Made by a program: the position numbers and the translations under genes | Assembly (NCBI RefSeq): GCF_014930365.1 | Contig: NZ_JABXWI010000001.1 | Span: forward strand, 569,958-633,957 | Direction: 5' to 3' | DNA from: Streptomyces caniscabiei | Lineage (GTDB): Bacteria; Actinomycetota; Actinomycetes; Streptomycetales; Streptomycetaceae | DNA length: 64,000 nucleotides | The notes under the pieces: generated by a model | Databases searched by the model: none | What the model was told of the DNA's origin: nothing | The model's input: only the letters and a program-made list of their open reading frames with translations | Part shown: positions 35,576-43,474 of the stretch, in pieces | Numbering within the stretch: position 1 is the stretch's first letter | Layout of the letters: every line of letters starts with the position of its first letter

Positions 35576-35674
35576 GTGATCCGAGACCTGCTCACCCGCC
35601 ACGCCCGCTCCGCCGCAGCCGCGCTCCTCGCGATCACCGCCCTGATGACGGCGGCCAACGCGTTCCCGCGCTGA
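35576..35674 (+). CDS. 32-residue signal-peptide-like small ORF, candidate pheromone precursor
   Basis: This frame is below usual gene-calling limits. GTG 35576 lies 4 nt after GGGAGG, a strong ribosome binding site. Residues 1-11 are basic and amphipathic (VIRDLLTRHAR), 12-27 hydrophobic and Ala-rich, and 27-32 read ANAFPR; A-N-A is a classic signal-peptidase box. The product could be exported and trimmed to a very short peptide from its C-terminus, as for PapR or NprX precursors, or could simply be a small membrane peptide. It is divergent from the XRE-TPR regulator and controlled by a promoter carrying operator cluster B. Confidence 0.6.
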   Translation: MIRDLLTRHARSAAAALLAITALMTAANAFPR

Positions 35675-35698
35675 CGGGGCGAGCCGTCCCGCGCGGGC

Positions 35699-36319
35699 TC
35701 AGAACTCGGCGGTGTCCACGTCGAAGCCGAGGGGGCTGGGCAGGGGGACCACCATGCCCAGCTTGCACTTCACCGCCTTCGCGTACCTGTCGGCGGACGG
35801 CTCCGAGAACACCGTGACCTCGGCTTCCTCGCGGTCGATGAGGAGGTAGACCGGGATACCGGCGCGGGCGTAGCCGAGGATCTTCGTCTCGCGATCACGG
35901 TCCCCGGTGCTGGTCGAGGTGACCTCGGCCACGAGAAGGACAGCGGAGGGATCGTGCCACTCCTGCTCGTCGTCGAAGGTTCCCTTGGGGGCGACTGCGA
36001 GATCAGGGACCACGTGCCCTGTCATGGAGCCACCGGGGACGTCCAGCCCGATGCCGGTGTAGTTGCGAAGGGATCGGTCACGGCGGCGGTCGATGATCTG
36101 CCCCGTCAGCTCCGCCAGGATCTCCTCATGCTCCCCGTCGGCCGGAGGCGTCACGCAGATCTCTCCCTCGATCAGCTCTACGCGCCAGCCCCTGGGGGCC
36201 GTCGCGCTGAAGAGCTGGAAGACCTGCTCGACGCTCGCACCTGTGTGGTCAGGCACGTCGCTGTCGCCGTCAGGGTCGTCGAAAGGACCGCTGACGCACT
36301 CGCCCTGGTGTCCCGGCAT
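35699..36319 (-). CDS. Uma2-family (DUF820) putative endonuclease
   Basis: 206 residues from ATG 36319, preceded by GAGGAG. The PD-(D/E)xK-like Uma2 fold is indicated by WRVELIEGEICVTPPADGEHEEILAELTGQI, VVPDLAVAP, VLLVAEVTSTSTGDRDRETKILGYARAGIPVYLLID and a terminal beta strand. The PDLAV Asp, the VAEV Glu and the Lys of TKI correspond to the nuclease-like triad. The family is abundant in Streptomyces and cyanobacteria; its physiological substrate is unknown. The downstream gene in the other direction of transcription is unrelated, while the hydrolase 14 bp upstream may be co-transcribed. Confidence 0.85.
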   Translation of the reverse strand: MPGHQGECVSGPFDDPDGDSDVPDHTGASVEQVFQLFSATAPRGWRVELIEGEICVTPPADGEHEEILAELTGQIIDRRRDRSLRNYTGIGLDVPGGSMTGHVVPDLAVAPKGTFDDEQEWHDPSAVLLVAEVTSTSTGDRDRETKILGYARAGIPVYLLIDREEAEVTVFSEPSADRYAKAVKCKLGMVVPLPSPLGFDVDTAEF

Positions 36320-36332
36320 GAATGTCGGCTCC

Positions 36333-37100
36333 TCAGTGGGCCAGGGCGTCTGCCGTCGCGTGGGCGAACGCCTCCGGGTTGTCGAGCATGATGTTGTGGC
36401 CGCAGGCCGGGATCGGGACGACGGTCACGCCGGCCTCGGTGAGGGCGTCGGTGCCCGGGACGGGGCCGTCGGCCTCGGGGTGGAGGTAGGTGCGGGGGAT
36501 CTTCAGGTCCAGCAGCAGCTCGCGCATCGTGGGGCGGGTGCCCTGGGCCAGCCGGGCGGCGCTCCGGTACAGGGCCTCGGGGCCGACCAGCCGCATCGTC
36601 GCCCACCACTGGGCCCCGGCCAGTTCCGCGAACTCCTCGCGTCCGCCCGCGAGGAACTCCTCCTCGGAGTACGCCGCGATGCCGTTGCTGCCGACCACCC
36701 CGTGCGTGGGGACCAGCGGATCGAGGTTGGAGTCGATCATCACCAGCCTCCGCACCAGCCCCGGGTGCCGGGACGCCAGCACGATCCCCACCGAGCCGCC
36801 CATGCTGTGCGCGATCAACTCGGCGCCCGTGACGTGCGCCGCCGTCAGGGCCCGGGCGAGCGCGTCCGCGTGGGCCTCCAGGCCGTAGTCGAAGTCCGCC
36901 GGGCGATCGCTGATGCCGTGCCCGAGCATGTCGACGAGCAGCGAACGGCGCCCCGCGAGGAGGGGGTGGACCGCGACCTCCGTGAAGTACGCGGACGACG
37001 TGGCCCCGAGCCCGTGCACATACACGCGGCAGGGCTCCTCCCCCGGCAGCTCGACCCACCGGATCCGGTCCCCGGCGTCCGTGACCACGGCCTCACGCAT
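36333..37100 (-). CDS. Alpha/beta-hydrolase
   Basis: 255 residues from ATG 37100, after a G-rich ribosome binding site. The oxyanion-hole motif YVHGLGATS (about 27-35), nucleophile elbow AHSMGGS with catalytic Ser (about 98) and C-terminal GHNIML with catalytic His (about 235) define a canonical alpha/beta-hydrolase without signal peptide. The cap region (about 130-190) is helical and hydrophobic, fitting an esterase or C-C bond hydrolase. No substrate can be deduced. Fourteen base pairs separate it from the Uma2 gene, so the two may be co-transcribed. Confidence 0.85.
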   Translation of the reverse strand: MREAVVTDAGDRIRWVELPGEEPCRVYVHGLGATSSAYFTEVAVHPLLAGRRSLLVDMLGHGISDRPADFDYGLEAHADALARALTAAHVTGAELIAHSMGGSVGIVLASRHPGLVRRLVMIDSNLDPLVPTHGVVGSNGIAAYSEEEFLAGGREEFAELAGAQWWATMRLVGPEALYRSAARLAQGTRPTMRELLLDLKIPRTYLHPEADGPVPGTDALTEAGVTVVPIPACGHNIMLDNPEAFAHATADALAH

Positions 37101-37144
37101 GTCCGTCCCCCCTCACCCCGGCCGCCGCGCTGGGCCGTACCGGG

Positions 37145-37492
37145 TCACTCGTCGTCGAACTCGATGTGGACGTCGGTCAACGCGAACACGTCGTCCTCCT
37201 CGTCCTCGTCCTCATCCTCGCCCTCGCGGTCGGCGTCGTTCCGGGCGGCCGTCTCGTCCGTCGGGCGGCGCACCCGCGTCGCCCGGTACGCGTAGCCGTC
37301 CTGCTCCGCCTCCTCCCAGGTGAACAGGACCGCCTCACCCGGTTCCAGCGACGCGAACGCCCCCGGTTCCGGGGTGGACACGGCCGAGAAGTGTGCCCAG
37401 ACCTCACCGGGCACCTCGGGTGAGGCGAGGACTCCCCAGCCGGACTCGTCGTCCCACGACCGGACGGTGCCATGGACCGGATGACTGCTGAT
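37145..37492 (-). CDS. Cold-shock-domain-like protein without a canonical start codon
   Basis: The frame encodes a cold-shock-like fold: HGTVRSWDDESGWGVLASPE (RNP1-like), VWAHFSAV (RNP2-like), LEPGEAVLFTWEEAEQDGYAYRATRV, then a very acidic tail (GEDEDEDEEDDVF). The only canonical start in frame is GTG 37414, which would remove RNP1 and the first strand. Upstream, between a TAG stop and the conserved sequence, no ATG, GTG, TTG or CTG occurs. ATC at 37492-37490, four bases after AGGGGGA, would give 115 residues and the complete domain, so I propose AUC initiation. A sequencing error or frameshift is the alternative. Confidence 0.6.
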   Translation of the reverse strand: MSSHPVHGTVRSWDDESGWGVLASPEVPGEVWAHFSAVSTPEPGAFASLEPGEAVLFTWEEAEQDGYAYRATRVRRPTDETAARNDADREGEDEDEDEEDDVFALTDVHIEFDDE

Positions 37493-37660
37493 CGTTCCCC
37501 CTACGGACGGGCCGGAGTCGCACGAAGGCTTCCCAGGCTAACTCCGGATTTTCGCACTCGCATTGTCCCAAAGGACCTACCGCGGGCCCCACTTCCTCTG
37601 ATGGTCTGGTGATGACCAGGCAACACGCCTGGTGCCACGCATTTCTGAAACGGGGACACC

Positions 37661-38245
37661 TTGCGGAACGAAATGAACAGGATCGGCCGCGTGGCCGTCG
37701 TGTCCGGCACCGCCCTGACCCTCGCCTTCGGCGCGCTCGGCGCCGCGCAGGCCGCGCCGACGGCCGCGACGGCGCAGGAGACGACCGTCTTCACGCCGAA
37801 GAAGCAGGGCTACAGCACGCCCAAGGCGAAGCAGAAGGCCGGCATCCTGCACGCCCAGGTCAAGCTGACGGGCAAGTACCCCAAGTACTACCCGATGCCC
37901 TGGTCCTTCAAGATCACCAACAAGAAGCTGAAGGCCATCGCCACGAGCAGGATGAACTGCAAGGCGACCGGGCTGAACGGCAAGTACCACGACACCCACG
38001 CCGCCATCCCGGTCGGCTACGAGTGGCACTCCAAGGTGGGCAGCAAGGCCCACCCGCACAAGAAGAAGAAGACCTACAACCTCTCCGCCACCTGCGTCTT
38101 CAACGTCCAGGTCGGTGGCAAGCCCGGCAAGGCCACGGTCGGCTTCACCTTCAAGTACGCCATCAACCCCGACAAGAAGAAGTCCGCGACCGCGACACCG
38201 AACAACGCGCCGGTCACCACGACGAAGATCGTCCTCGACCGCTGA
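37661..38245 (+). CDS. Secreted lysine-rich protein
   Basis: 194 residues from TTG 37661, which follows GGGGA by 4 nt; the in-frame ATG at 37673 is an alternative. The Sec signal ends around residue 32 (AAQAAP). The mature protein is strongly basic, with clusters such as TPKKQGYSTPKAKQKAG, KKLKAIATSR and HPHKKKKTYN, two Cys (RMNCKATG, ATCVFNV) and alternating beta strands including KATVGFTFKYAINP. It may bind an anionic polymer such as teichoic acid or DNA, but no family is recognised. It is convergent with the STAND-WD40 gene. Confidence 0.72.
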   Translation: MRNEMNRIGRVAVVSGTALTLAFGALGAAQAAPTAATAQETTVFTPKKQGYSTPKAKQKAGILHAQVKLTGKYPKYYPMPWSFKITNKKLKAIATSRMNCKATGLNGKYHDTHAAIPVGYEWHSKVGSKAHPHKKKKTYNLSATCVFNVQVGGKPGKATVGFTFKYAINPDKKKSATATPNNAPVTTTKIVLDR

Positions 38246-38258
38246 GGGATCGCCGAGA

Positions 38259-38333
38259 GCGGCTGAGGGACTGTTCGACCACAGCCCCTCGGTACGCCTC
38301 GGTGCTCAGTACGCCTCGGTGCCCCTCAGCCGC
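38259..38333. terminator. Long inverted repeat between convergent genes
   Basis: GCGGCTGAGGG (38259-38269) is exactly repeated in inverse at 38323-38333, overlapping the stop of the STAND-WD40 gene. The 53-bp interior has a 14-bp tandem-like word GTACGCCTCGGTGC twice. A weak terminator is possible. Confidence 0.45.
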
Positions 38334-41300
38334 ACACCTCTCGGTACGGCGCGTCCGGCACGTACGTGGCCCACTCGCCCCTCGACAGATCCTCGTTCCC
38401 GGCGCGGGCGCAGACCTGGGCGATGGTGCGGCCCGGGGCGACCGTGTGGCGGAGCAGGGGGACATGGGCGCCGCCGGCGTAGAGGGTCGTGCTGTCGGGG
38501 CTGAAGGCGAGTGACGCGATGCGCTCGCCGGGGGAGGGGAGCGGTCCGCCCAGTGGCTGCTGGGTGGTGGTGTCCCAGAGCTGGACGGTGCCGGCGTCGC
38601 CGCCGACGGCGAGGGTGTGGCCGTCGGGACTGAGCGCGAGGGCGCTGACGGCCTCCGGGGTGCCGCCGCCGAGCGGGGCCGGGAAGACGTTGCGCAGGAC
38701 ACCGGCCCGGCGGCGCAGGTCGCCGTCCCACAGCGCGACCCGGCCGGTGCGGTCGCCCGCCGCGACCCGGCTGCCGTCGGGGCTGAACGCCAGCGCGCTG
38801 ATGTGGTCGCCCTGGACGAGGTCCAGCGCGGCGCTCCGCCCGGTGCCGTCGCGGGCCACCCGGTTGTCGCCGACGACCAGTTCGTCGCGGGGGCTGAGCG
38901 CGAGGCGCGCGCCGCCCAGGCCCGGGCCGGTGAGGGTGTCGGTGCGGCCGCGGGTCTCGGTGTTCCACTGCTCGTTGCTCGGCTCGCCGTCGACGGGGGT
39001 CCGGGTGGTGAAGAGGGTGTGGCCGTCGGGGGTCAGGGCCAGCGCCGTCACCTCGGTGCCGGACCGGGTACGGCCCAGGTCCAGCACGCTCTGGGCGCGA
39101 CCCCGGGCCACGTCCCAGACGGTGAACCACTGCGACGCGCCCCGCGCGCCGGGGCCGGTGACGCCGTAGACGAACCTGCCTCCGTCGGGGCTGAACGCCA
39201 TCCGGGGGACGGTGTCGGCCGGGGCGAGCCGCTCGGGGGAGCCGGCCGGGGACGTGACGAAGGCCGGAGCCGGGGGAGCGGGCGAGGGCGAGGACGGCAG
39301 GGTGCGGATCAGGCGGCCGTCGCGGGTGTCGCGGAGCTCGAAGCGGAACCCGGAGCCGGCGTCCACGCGACCGGCGCCCGCGCTTCCGGCGCCTGCGCTT
39401 CCGCCTCCCGCGCTTCCGTCGCCGGTGCCGGTCGGGGTGCCCGGCCCCGTACGGGTGGCCGTGGCGTACAGGCGGCCGTCCGGGCTCAGCAGGACCGCGT
39501 CCACGGGGCGGTCGCGCCAGGCCGCGGTGACCGTGGTCGTCAGGTCGAGGGTGTGGGCGGTGCCGCCCTCCAGGTAGCGCAGCACGGACGTTCCCGGGTC
39601 CCAGGCGAGACCGCCGCGCAGGTGCTGGTTGTTGAGGGGGTGCCGGAGGACGGGGGCGGCCGGTGACGACGGCCGCCACACCCGGATCTCGTCGGCGGAA
39701 CCGGCGGTCGCCAGGAAGTCGCCGTCCCCGCTGAACGCGGCGTACCGCACGCCGGGGTCCTGGAGCACGGCCACCCGGGTGCCGGTCCTGGCGTCCCACA
39801 CCCGTACCTCGCCACCGGCCACGACCGCGAAGCGGCCGGCCGCGCCGAACACCACCGCCGAGTCGGCGCCGCAGACCCCGCGCTCCCGTTCCCAGGAGCC
39901 GTGCACCACCCGCCGCCCGTCCACCTCCAGCACGCGCGGCGCCTTCCCGGCCGGGCACACGGCCACCCGGCGGTCGTCCCCGTCGGGCGCCACGTTCGCC
40001 GGCGTGACCCCGCGCGCCTCGAACAACACGGCCCCGTCCACGACGGACCGCACCCGCACCCGCCCCCGCTCACCGACCGACCCAGCCGCCGCATCCGCAC
40101 CCGAAGCCCCGTCCGCCCCCGAACCATCCGCGGCGGCGTCCGCGCCCTCCCCCACCACATAACTCCCCCCGCTCGCCCCGAACGCGATCTCCGTCCCCTC
40201 CCCGCCCGACAGCCGCAGCGGCGCTCCCCCGGTCCACCGGCCGGCGCGCACGTCCCACAGCCGGACGGTTCCGGGCGCGTCGCCGTCCCCCGCCCCCGGC
40301 GTCGTCGAGATCGCGAGGACGCGGGCGTCGGGGCCCGCGGCCAGGACCTCGCCGGGCGGGAGGTGGCCCGAGGCGGTGGTGCGGCGGGTGGCGAGGTCCC
40401 AGGTCTGCCAGGTGCGGTCGTCGACGCTGAGGAGGGTGCGGCCGGAGTCGGCGAGGAACCGCTGGGAGCGGTAGCCGGAGGCGGGGTCGCTGAAGGCGTC
40501 CACCTCGGGCTGGGCGAGGGAGCCGAGGAGCGCGCGGCGGGTCTCCGGGAGCGGGGCGATGCGCCAGGCGGCGATGCCGAGGAGGAGTGCGGCGCGCGGA
40601 TCGGTGGTGCGCAGGCCGTCCGCGACGGCGGCGACCCGGCGCGCGGTGTTCTGTGTGCGCTGGAGAACGTTGTCATCACGCTGCCGCCAGGCCGCGAGCC
40701 CGGCGACGAGCGCCACCGCGAGGACCGCGGAGAGCGCGCCCACCAGGGCCCGGGCGCGGCGCGTGGCACGGCCGGCGGCGCGGCGCTCGGTCTCCCGGAC
40801 GTCGAACGCGGCGGTGAGGAAAGCCCGTTCGGCCCCGGTGAGCGCGAGGTCACGGGTGTGGCCGGGGAACACCTCCTCGGCCCGGGCCAGCCGGGTGCCC
40901 CGGTAGAGCGTGCCGGGGTCGCGGTCGTGCTCCAGCCAGGCGCGGGCGGCCTCGGTGAGCTGCCGGTGGTGGCGCAGCCGTTCGCGGTCCTGGTCGATCC
41001 AGCCGTGCAGCCGGGGCCAGCAGGCGATCAGCGACTCGTGGGCGAGGCGGACGCCCTCCTCGTCGACGGTCAGCAGCCGGGCGCGGGCGAGCCGTTCCGC
41101 GACCACGGGGATGTCGGGGTGGGAGCACTCGGAGAGTTCGTCCCGGGTCAGCGGGCGCCCGGTGTCGACGGTGCCCCGGCCCGGTTCGACCAGCCGCAGC
41201 AGCAACTGCCGGGCGGCGGTGGCCTGCGGCGCGGACAGCTCGCCGAAGACGGCCTCCGCGCTCGCCGCGATCGCGGCGTCGATGCCGCCGGCCGCCTCGT

Positions 41301-42294
41301 ACGCGGCGGCCGTGAGCATGCGGCCCCGGCGGCGGCGCCAGGTCTCCAGCAGGGCGTGCGACAGCATGGGCAGCGCGCCGGGGCGGCCCTGGACCTCCTC
41401 GACGACGGTGGCGGCGAGGGAACGTTCCACCAGGAGTCCGGCCGCCTGCGCGGGCCGTACCACCGCCTCGCGCAGCTCGTCGGCGGTCATCGGGCCGACG
41501 GGCAGCCCGGCGTGGCGCAGGACCTCGGCGAGGCCCGGGTGTTCGGCGCAGCGGGCGTGGAAGTCGGCGCGTACGGCGATGAGGACCCGGAGGCGGGAGG
41601 CGGGGTCGCGGGCGGTGAGCAGCAGGTCGAGGAAGCGGGCCCGTTCCGTCTCGTCCCGGCAGAGGGTGAACACCTCCTCGAACTGGTCGACGACGACCCA
41701 GCAGTCCGGTTCGCCGTCGGCCACGGTCAGCAGGTGGCCGTACGTCTCGGCCGGGCGGGCGCCGGGGGTGAGGACCCGCAGCACGGACACGCACTCCTGC
41801 CGGGCGATCCGCTCGCGCAGCCGGGGCAGGAAACCGGCGCGCAGCAGGGACGACTTGCCGCTGCCCGAGGCGCCGAAGACGGCCGCGAAGCGGTGGGCGT
41901 CGACCAGGTCGCCCAGTTCCTCCACCAGCCGGTCGCGGCCGAAGAACAGGGCGTGGTCGCCGGGTTCGAAGCGGGCGAGACCCCGGTACGGCGCCGGGTG
42001 GTCGCCGCCGTCCTCCACGGCGGCCGCGCCGGCCGCGGCGTCGGCCTCCCTCCAGCGCGGCTCCCAGTCGGCCGGATCGCCTGCGCAGGCCCGGACGTAG
42101 CCCTGGACGACGGCGAGGGAGGGCAGCCGTTCGCCGGCCGCCGCCTGGGAGAGGGTCGTCGCGGAGAAGCCGGCGTCCTCGGCCATGGCCCGGTAGGACG
42201 GGCCGCCCGCAGCCCGGCGCAGCTCCCGCAGTTCGTGGGCGAGGCGCTGCACGGGCCCGGCGGCCGGGTCCAACGGTCTTTCGGGACGCCCCAC
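38326..42294 (-). CDS. XRE-HTH / STAND NTPase / WD40 repeat protein
   Basis: 1322 residues from GTG 42294. An N-terminal XRE-type HTH (about 15-80; RAMAEDAGFSATTLSQAAAGERLPSL) is followed by a STAND NTPase module (about 100-500) with Walker A GASGSGKSS (about 141-149), Walker B CWVVVDQFEEVF and a winged-helix/ARM-like region ending in ETERRAAGRATRR. One transmembrane helix (about 545-565) precedes a C-terminal propeller of WD40-like repeats (FSPDG, LALSPDGHTLAVGG) with a terminal Cys pair. Topology would put the HTH inside and the propeller outside, an unusual membrane-tethered sensor. The family is common in Streptomyces; ligand and targets are unknown. Confidence 0.88.
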   Translation of the reverse strand: MGRPERPLDPAAGPVQRLAHELRELRRAAGGPSYRAMAEDAGFSATTLSQAAAGERLPSLAVVQGYVRACAGDPADWEPRWREADAAAGAAAVEDGGDHPAPYRGLARFEPGDHALFFGRDRLVEELGDLVDAHRFAAVFGASGSGKSSLLRAGFLPRLRERIARQECVSVLRVLTPGARPAETYGHLLTVADGEPDCWVVVDQFEEVFTLCRDETERARFLDLLLTARDPASRLRVLIAVRADFHARCAEHPGLAEVLRHAGLPVGPMTADELREAVVRPAQAAGLLVERSLAATVVEEVQGRPGALPMLSHALLETWRRRRGRMLTAAAYEAAGGIDAAIAASAEAVFGELSAPQATAARQLLLRLVEPGRGTVDTGRPLTRDELSECSHPDIPVVAERLARARLLTVDEEGVRLAHESLIACWPRLHGWIDQDRERLRHHRQLTEAARAWLEHDRDPGTLYRGTRLARAEEVFPGHTRDLALTGAERAFLTAAFDVRETERRAAGRATRRARALVGALSAVLAVALVAGLAAWRQRDDNVLQRTQNTARRVAAVADGLRTTDPRAALLLGIAAWRIAPLPETRRALLGSLAQPEVDAFSDPASGYRSQRFLADSGRTLLSVDDRTWQTWDLATRRTTASGHLPPGEVLAAGPDARVLAISTTPGAGDGDAPGTVRLWDVRAGRWTGGAPLRLSGGEGTEIAFGASGGSYVVGEGADAAADGSGADGASGADAAAGSVGERGRVRVRSVVDGAVLFEARGVTPANVAPDGDDRRVAVCPAGKAPRVLEVDGRRVVHGSWERERGVCGADSAVVFGAAGRFAVVAGGEVRVWDARTGTRVAVLQDPGVRYAAFSGDGDFLATAGSADEIRVWRPSSPAAPVLRHPLNNQHLRGGLAWDPGTSVLRYLEGGTAHTLDLTTTVTAAWRDRPVDAVLLSPDGRLYATATRTGPGTPTGTGDGSAGGGSAGAGSAGAGRVDAGSGFRFELRDTRDGRLIRTLPSSPSPAPPAPAFVTSPAGSPERLAPADTVPRMAFSPDGGRFVYGVTGPGARGASQWFTVWDVARGRAQSVLDLGRTRSGTEVTALALTPDGHTLFTTRTPVDGEPSNEQWNTETRGRTDTLTGPGLGGARLALSPRDELVVGDNRVARDGTGRSAALDLVQGDHISALAFSPDGSRVAAGDRTGRVALWDGDLRRRAGVLRNVFPAPLGGGTPEAVSALALSPDGHTLAVGGDAGTVQLWDTTTQQPLGGPLPSPGERIASLAFSPDSTTLYAGGAHVPLLRHTVAPGRTIAQVCARAGNEDLSRGEWATYVPDAPYREVCG

Positions 42295-42544
42295 AGGATC
42301 ACCCGCTTCCGGTTCAGGCGGCGCTCACCATACGTACGCAGGTGGACACGCGTAACCCTGGGCGCGCGAAGTGTGGTGTTGATGACAGCCGCCGTACGCC
42401 GGGCCGAACAACTCGGAAGCGGGGCGCGGAGTTGATTGCCCCGGTGGAAGGAGGTGCCGATCAACTTTCCGCTTGCCAGCCTCGGTTCCGCAGAGCCGGA
42501 TCACCGGCGTCCCCCACGCTGAGCCGAGTGGAGAGAAACCGCTG

Positions 42545-43378
42545 ATGTCCCACGCCACGAACAGGTCCACGGAGTCCGTGCGTTCGCGCCTCACCCGTCT
42601 CGGCAGGGCCGCGGCGGTCGCGGGCAGCGCCGTCGCCCTGACCATCGGGTTCACCGGCAGCGCGCACGCGGGCGTGCTGAACCCGCTGAACGAGAGCACG
42701 ACCTCGTTCCAGAAGACGTTCCAGCCGGTCTTCGACTACGACTCCGACAGCTGCTTCCCGGCGGCGGCGATCAATGCGAGCGGCACCCTCAACGGCGGTC
42801 TCGACGACAGCGGTCCGGTCACCGGTCAGTGCCGCTCGGACCACCTCGGCAAGGCCAACACGTACTCGCGCGTGAAGTGCAACAACGGGTGGTGCGCCAT
42901 CGTCTACACCCTGTACTTCGAGAAGGACATGAGCTGTGCCGACTGCACGGCCACCTCGCACCGGCACGACTGGGAGGCCGCGGTGGTCTGGGTTCGGCAG
43001 GGCGCGAGCACGCCGGAGTACGTGTCCGTCTCCGCGCACGGCGGCTACTCCACCACCACGTTCGCCTCGGTCCCGAAGGACGGGGTCCGGCTGAAGGTCG
43101 TCTACCACAAGGACGGCGCGCTGACCCACGCGTTCCGTTTCGCCAAGTCCGGTGAGACGGCGGAGGCCTGGGGCAACGGCGGCTGGGACTTCCCGGGCCT
43201 GGTCAGCTGGAACAGCTACCCGGGCACCGGCAACACCTGGACGTCGAGCCTCCAGAGCACGATGCAGAACGCCACCTGGGGCGACGCGAACTTCCCGCTG
43301 AAGGACGGCCGCTTCACCACCGAGCTGAGCCGCGCCCTGCCGGCGGGCATCGCCTTCGACCCGAACGGCGCGGGCTGA
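42545..43378 (+). CDS. Secreted NPP1/NLP-family protein
   Basis: 277 residues from ATG 42545 after GGAGAGAAACC. The signal peptide ends about residue 40 (GSAHAG). The domain is a necrosis- and ethylene-inducing-like (NLP) fold: DSCFPAAAINASG, paired cysteines (CNNGWC, CADC), YTLYFEKDM and the hallmark heptapeptide here SHRHDWE (residues 138-144), where most family members have GHRHDWE. The His, Asp and Glu that hold the divalent metal are intact. Plant-pathogen NLPs lyse plant membranes by binding sphingolipids; whether this saprophyte homologue is cytolytic is unknown. Confidence 0.9.
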   Translation: MSHATNRSTESVRSRLTRLGRAAAVAGSAVALTIGFTGSAHAGVLNPLNESTTSFQKTFQPVFDYDSDSCFPAAAINASGTLNGGLDDSGPVTGQCRSDHLGKANTYSRVKCNNGWCAIVYTLYFEKDMSCADCTATSHRHDWEAAVVWVRQGASTPEYVSVSAHGGYSTTTFASVPKDGVRLKVVYHKDGALTHAFRFAKSGETAEAWGNGGWDFPGLVSWNSYPGTGNTWTSSLQSTMQNATWGDANFPLKDGRFTTELSRALPAGIAFDPNGAG

Positions 43379-43415
43379 CCGTCCGAAGAGGACCGGACGG
43401 ACACGAACACCACGC

Positions 43416-43462
43416 ATGACGGCGGCGCCCGGCTCTCCATCGAGGCCGGGCGCCGCCGTCAT
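43416..43462. terminator. Bidirectional terminator
   Basis: A perfect 18-bp stem (43416-43433 with 43445-43462) and 11-nt loop lie between the NLP gene and the convergent channel gene. Confidence 0.88.
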
Positions 43463-43474
43463 CGTGCGTGGCGG

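Noticed and set aside
38306..39958. 550-residue minus-strand frame within the STAND-WD40 gene
   Set aside because: It is a frame-shifted shadow, Pro/Arg-rich, while the long frame carries clear WD40 repeats to its C-terminus.
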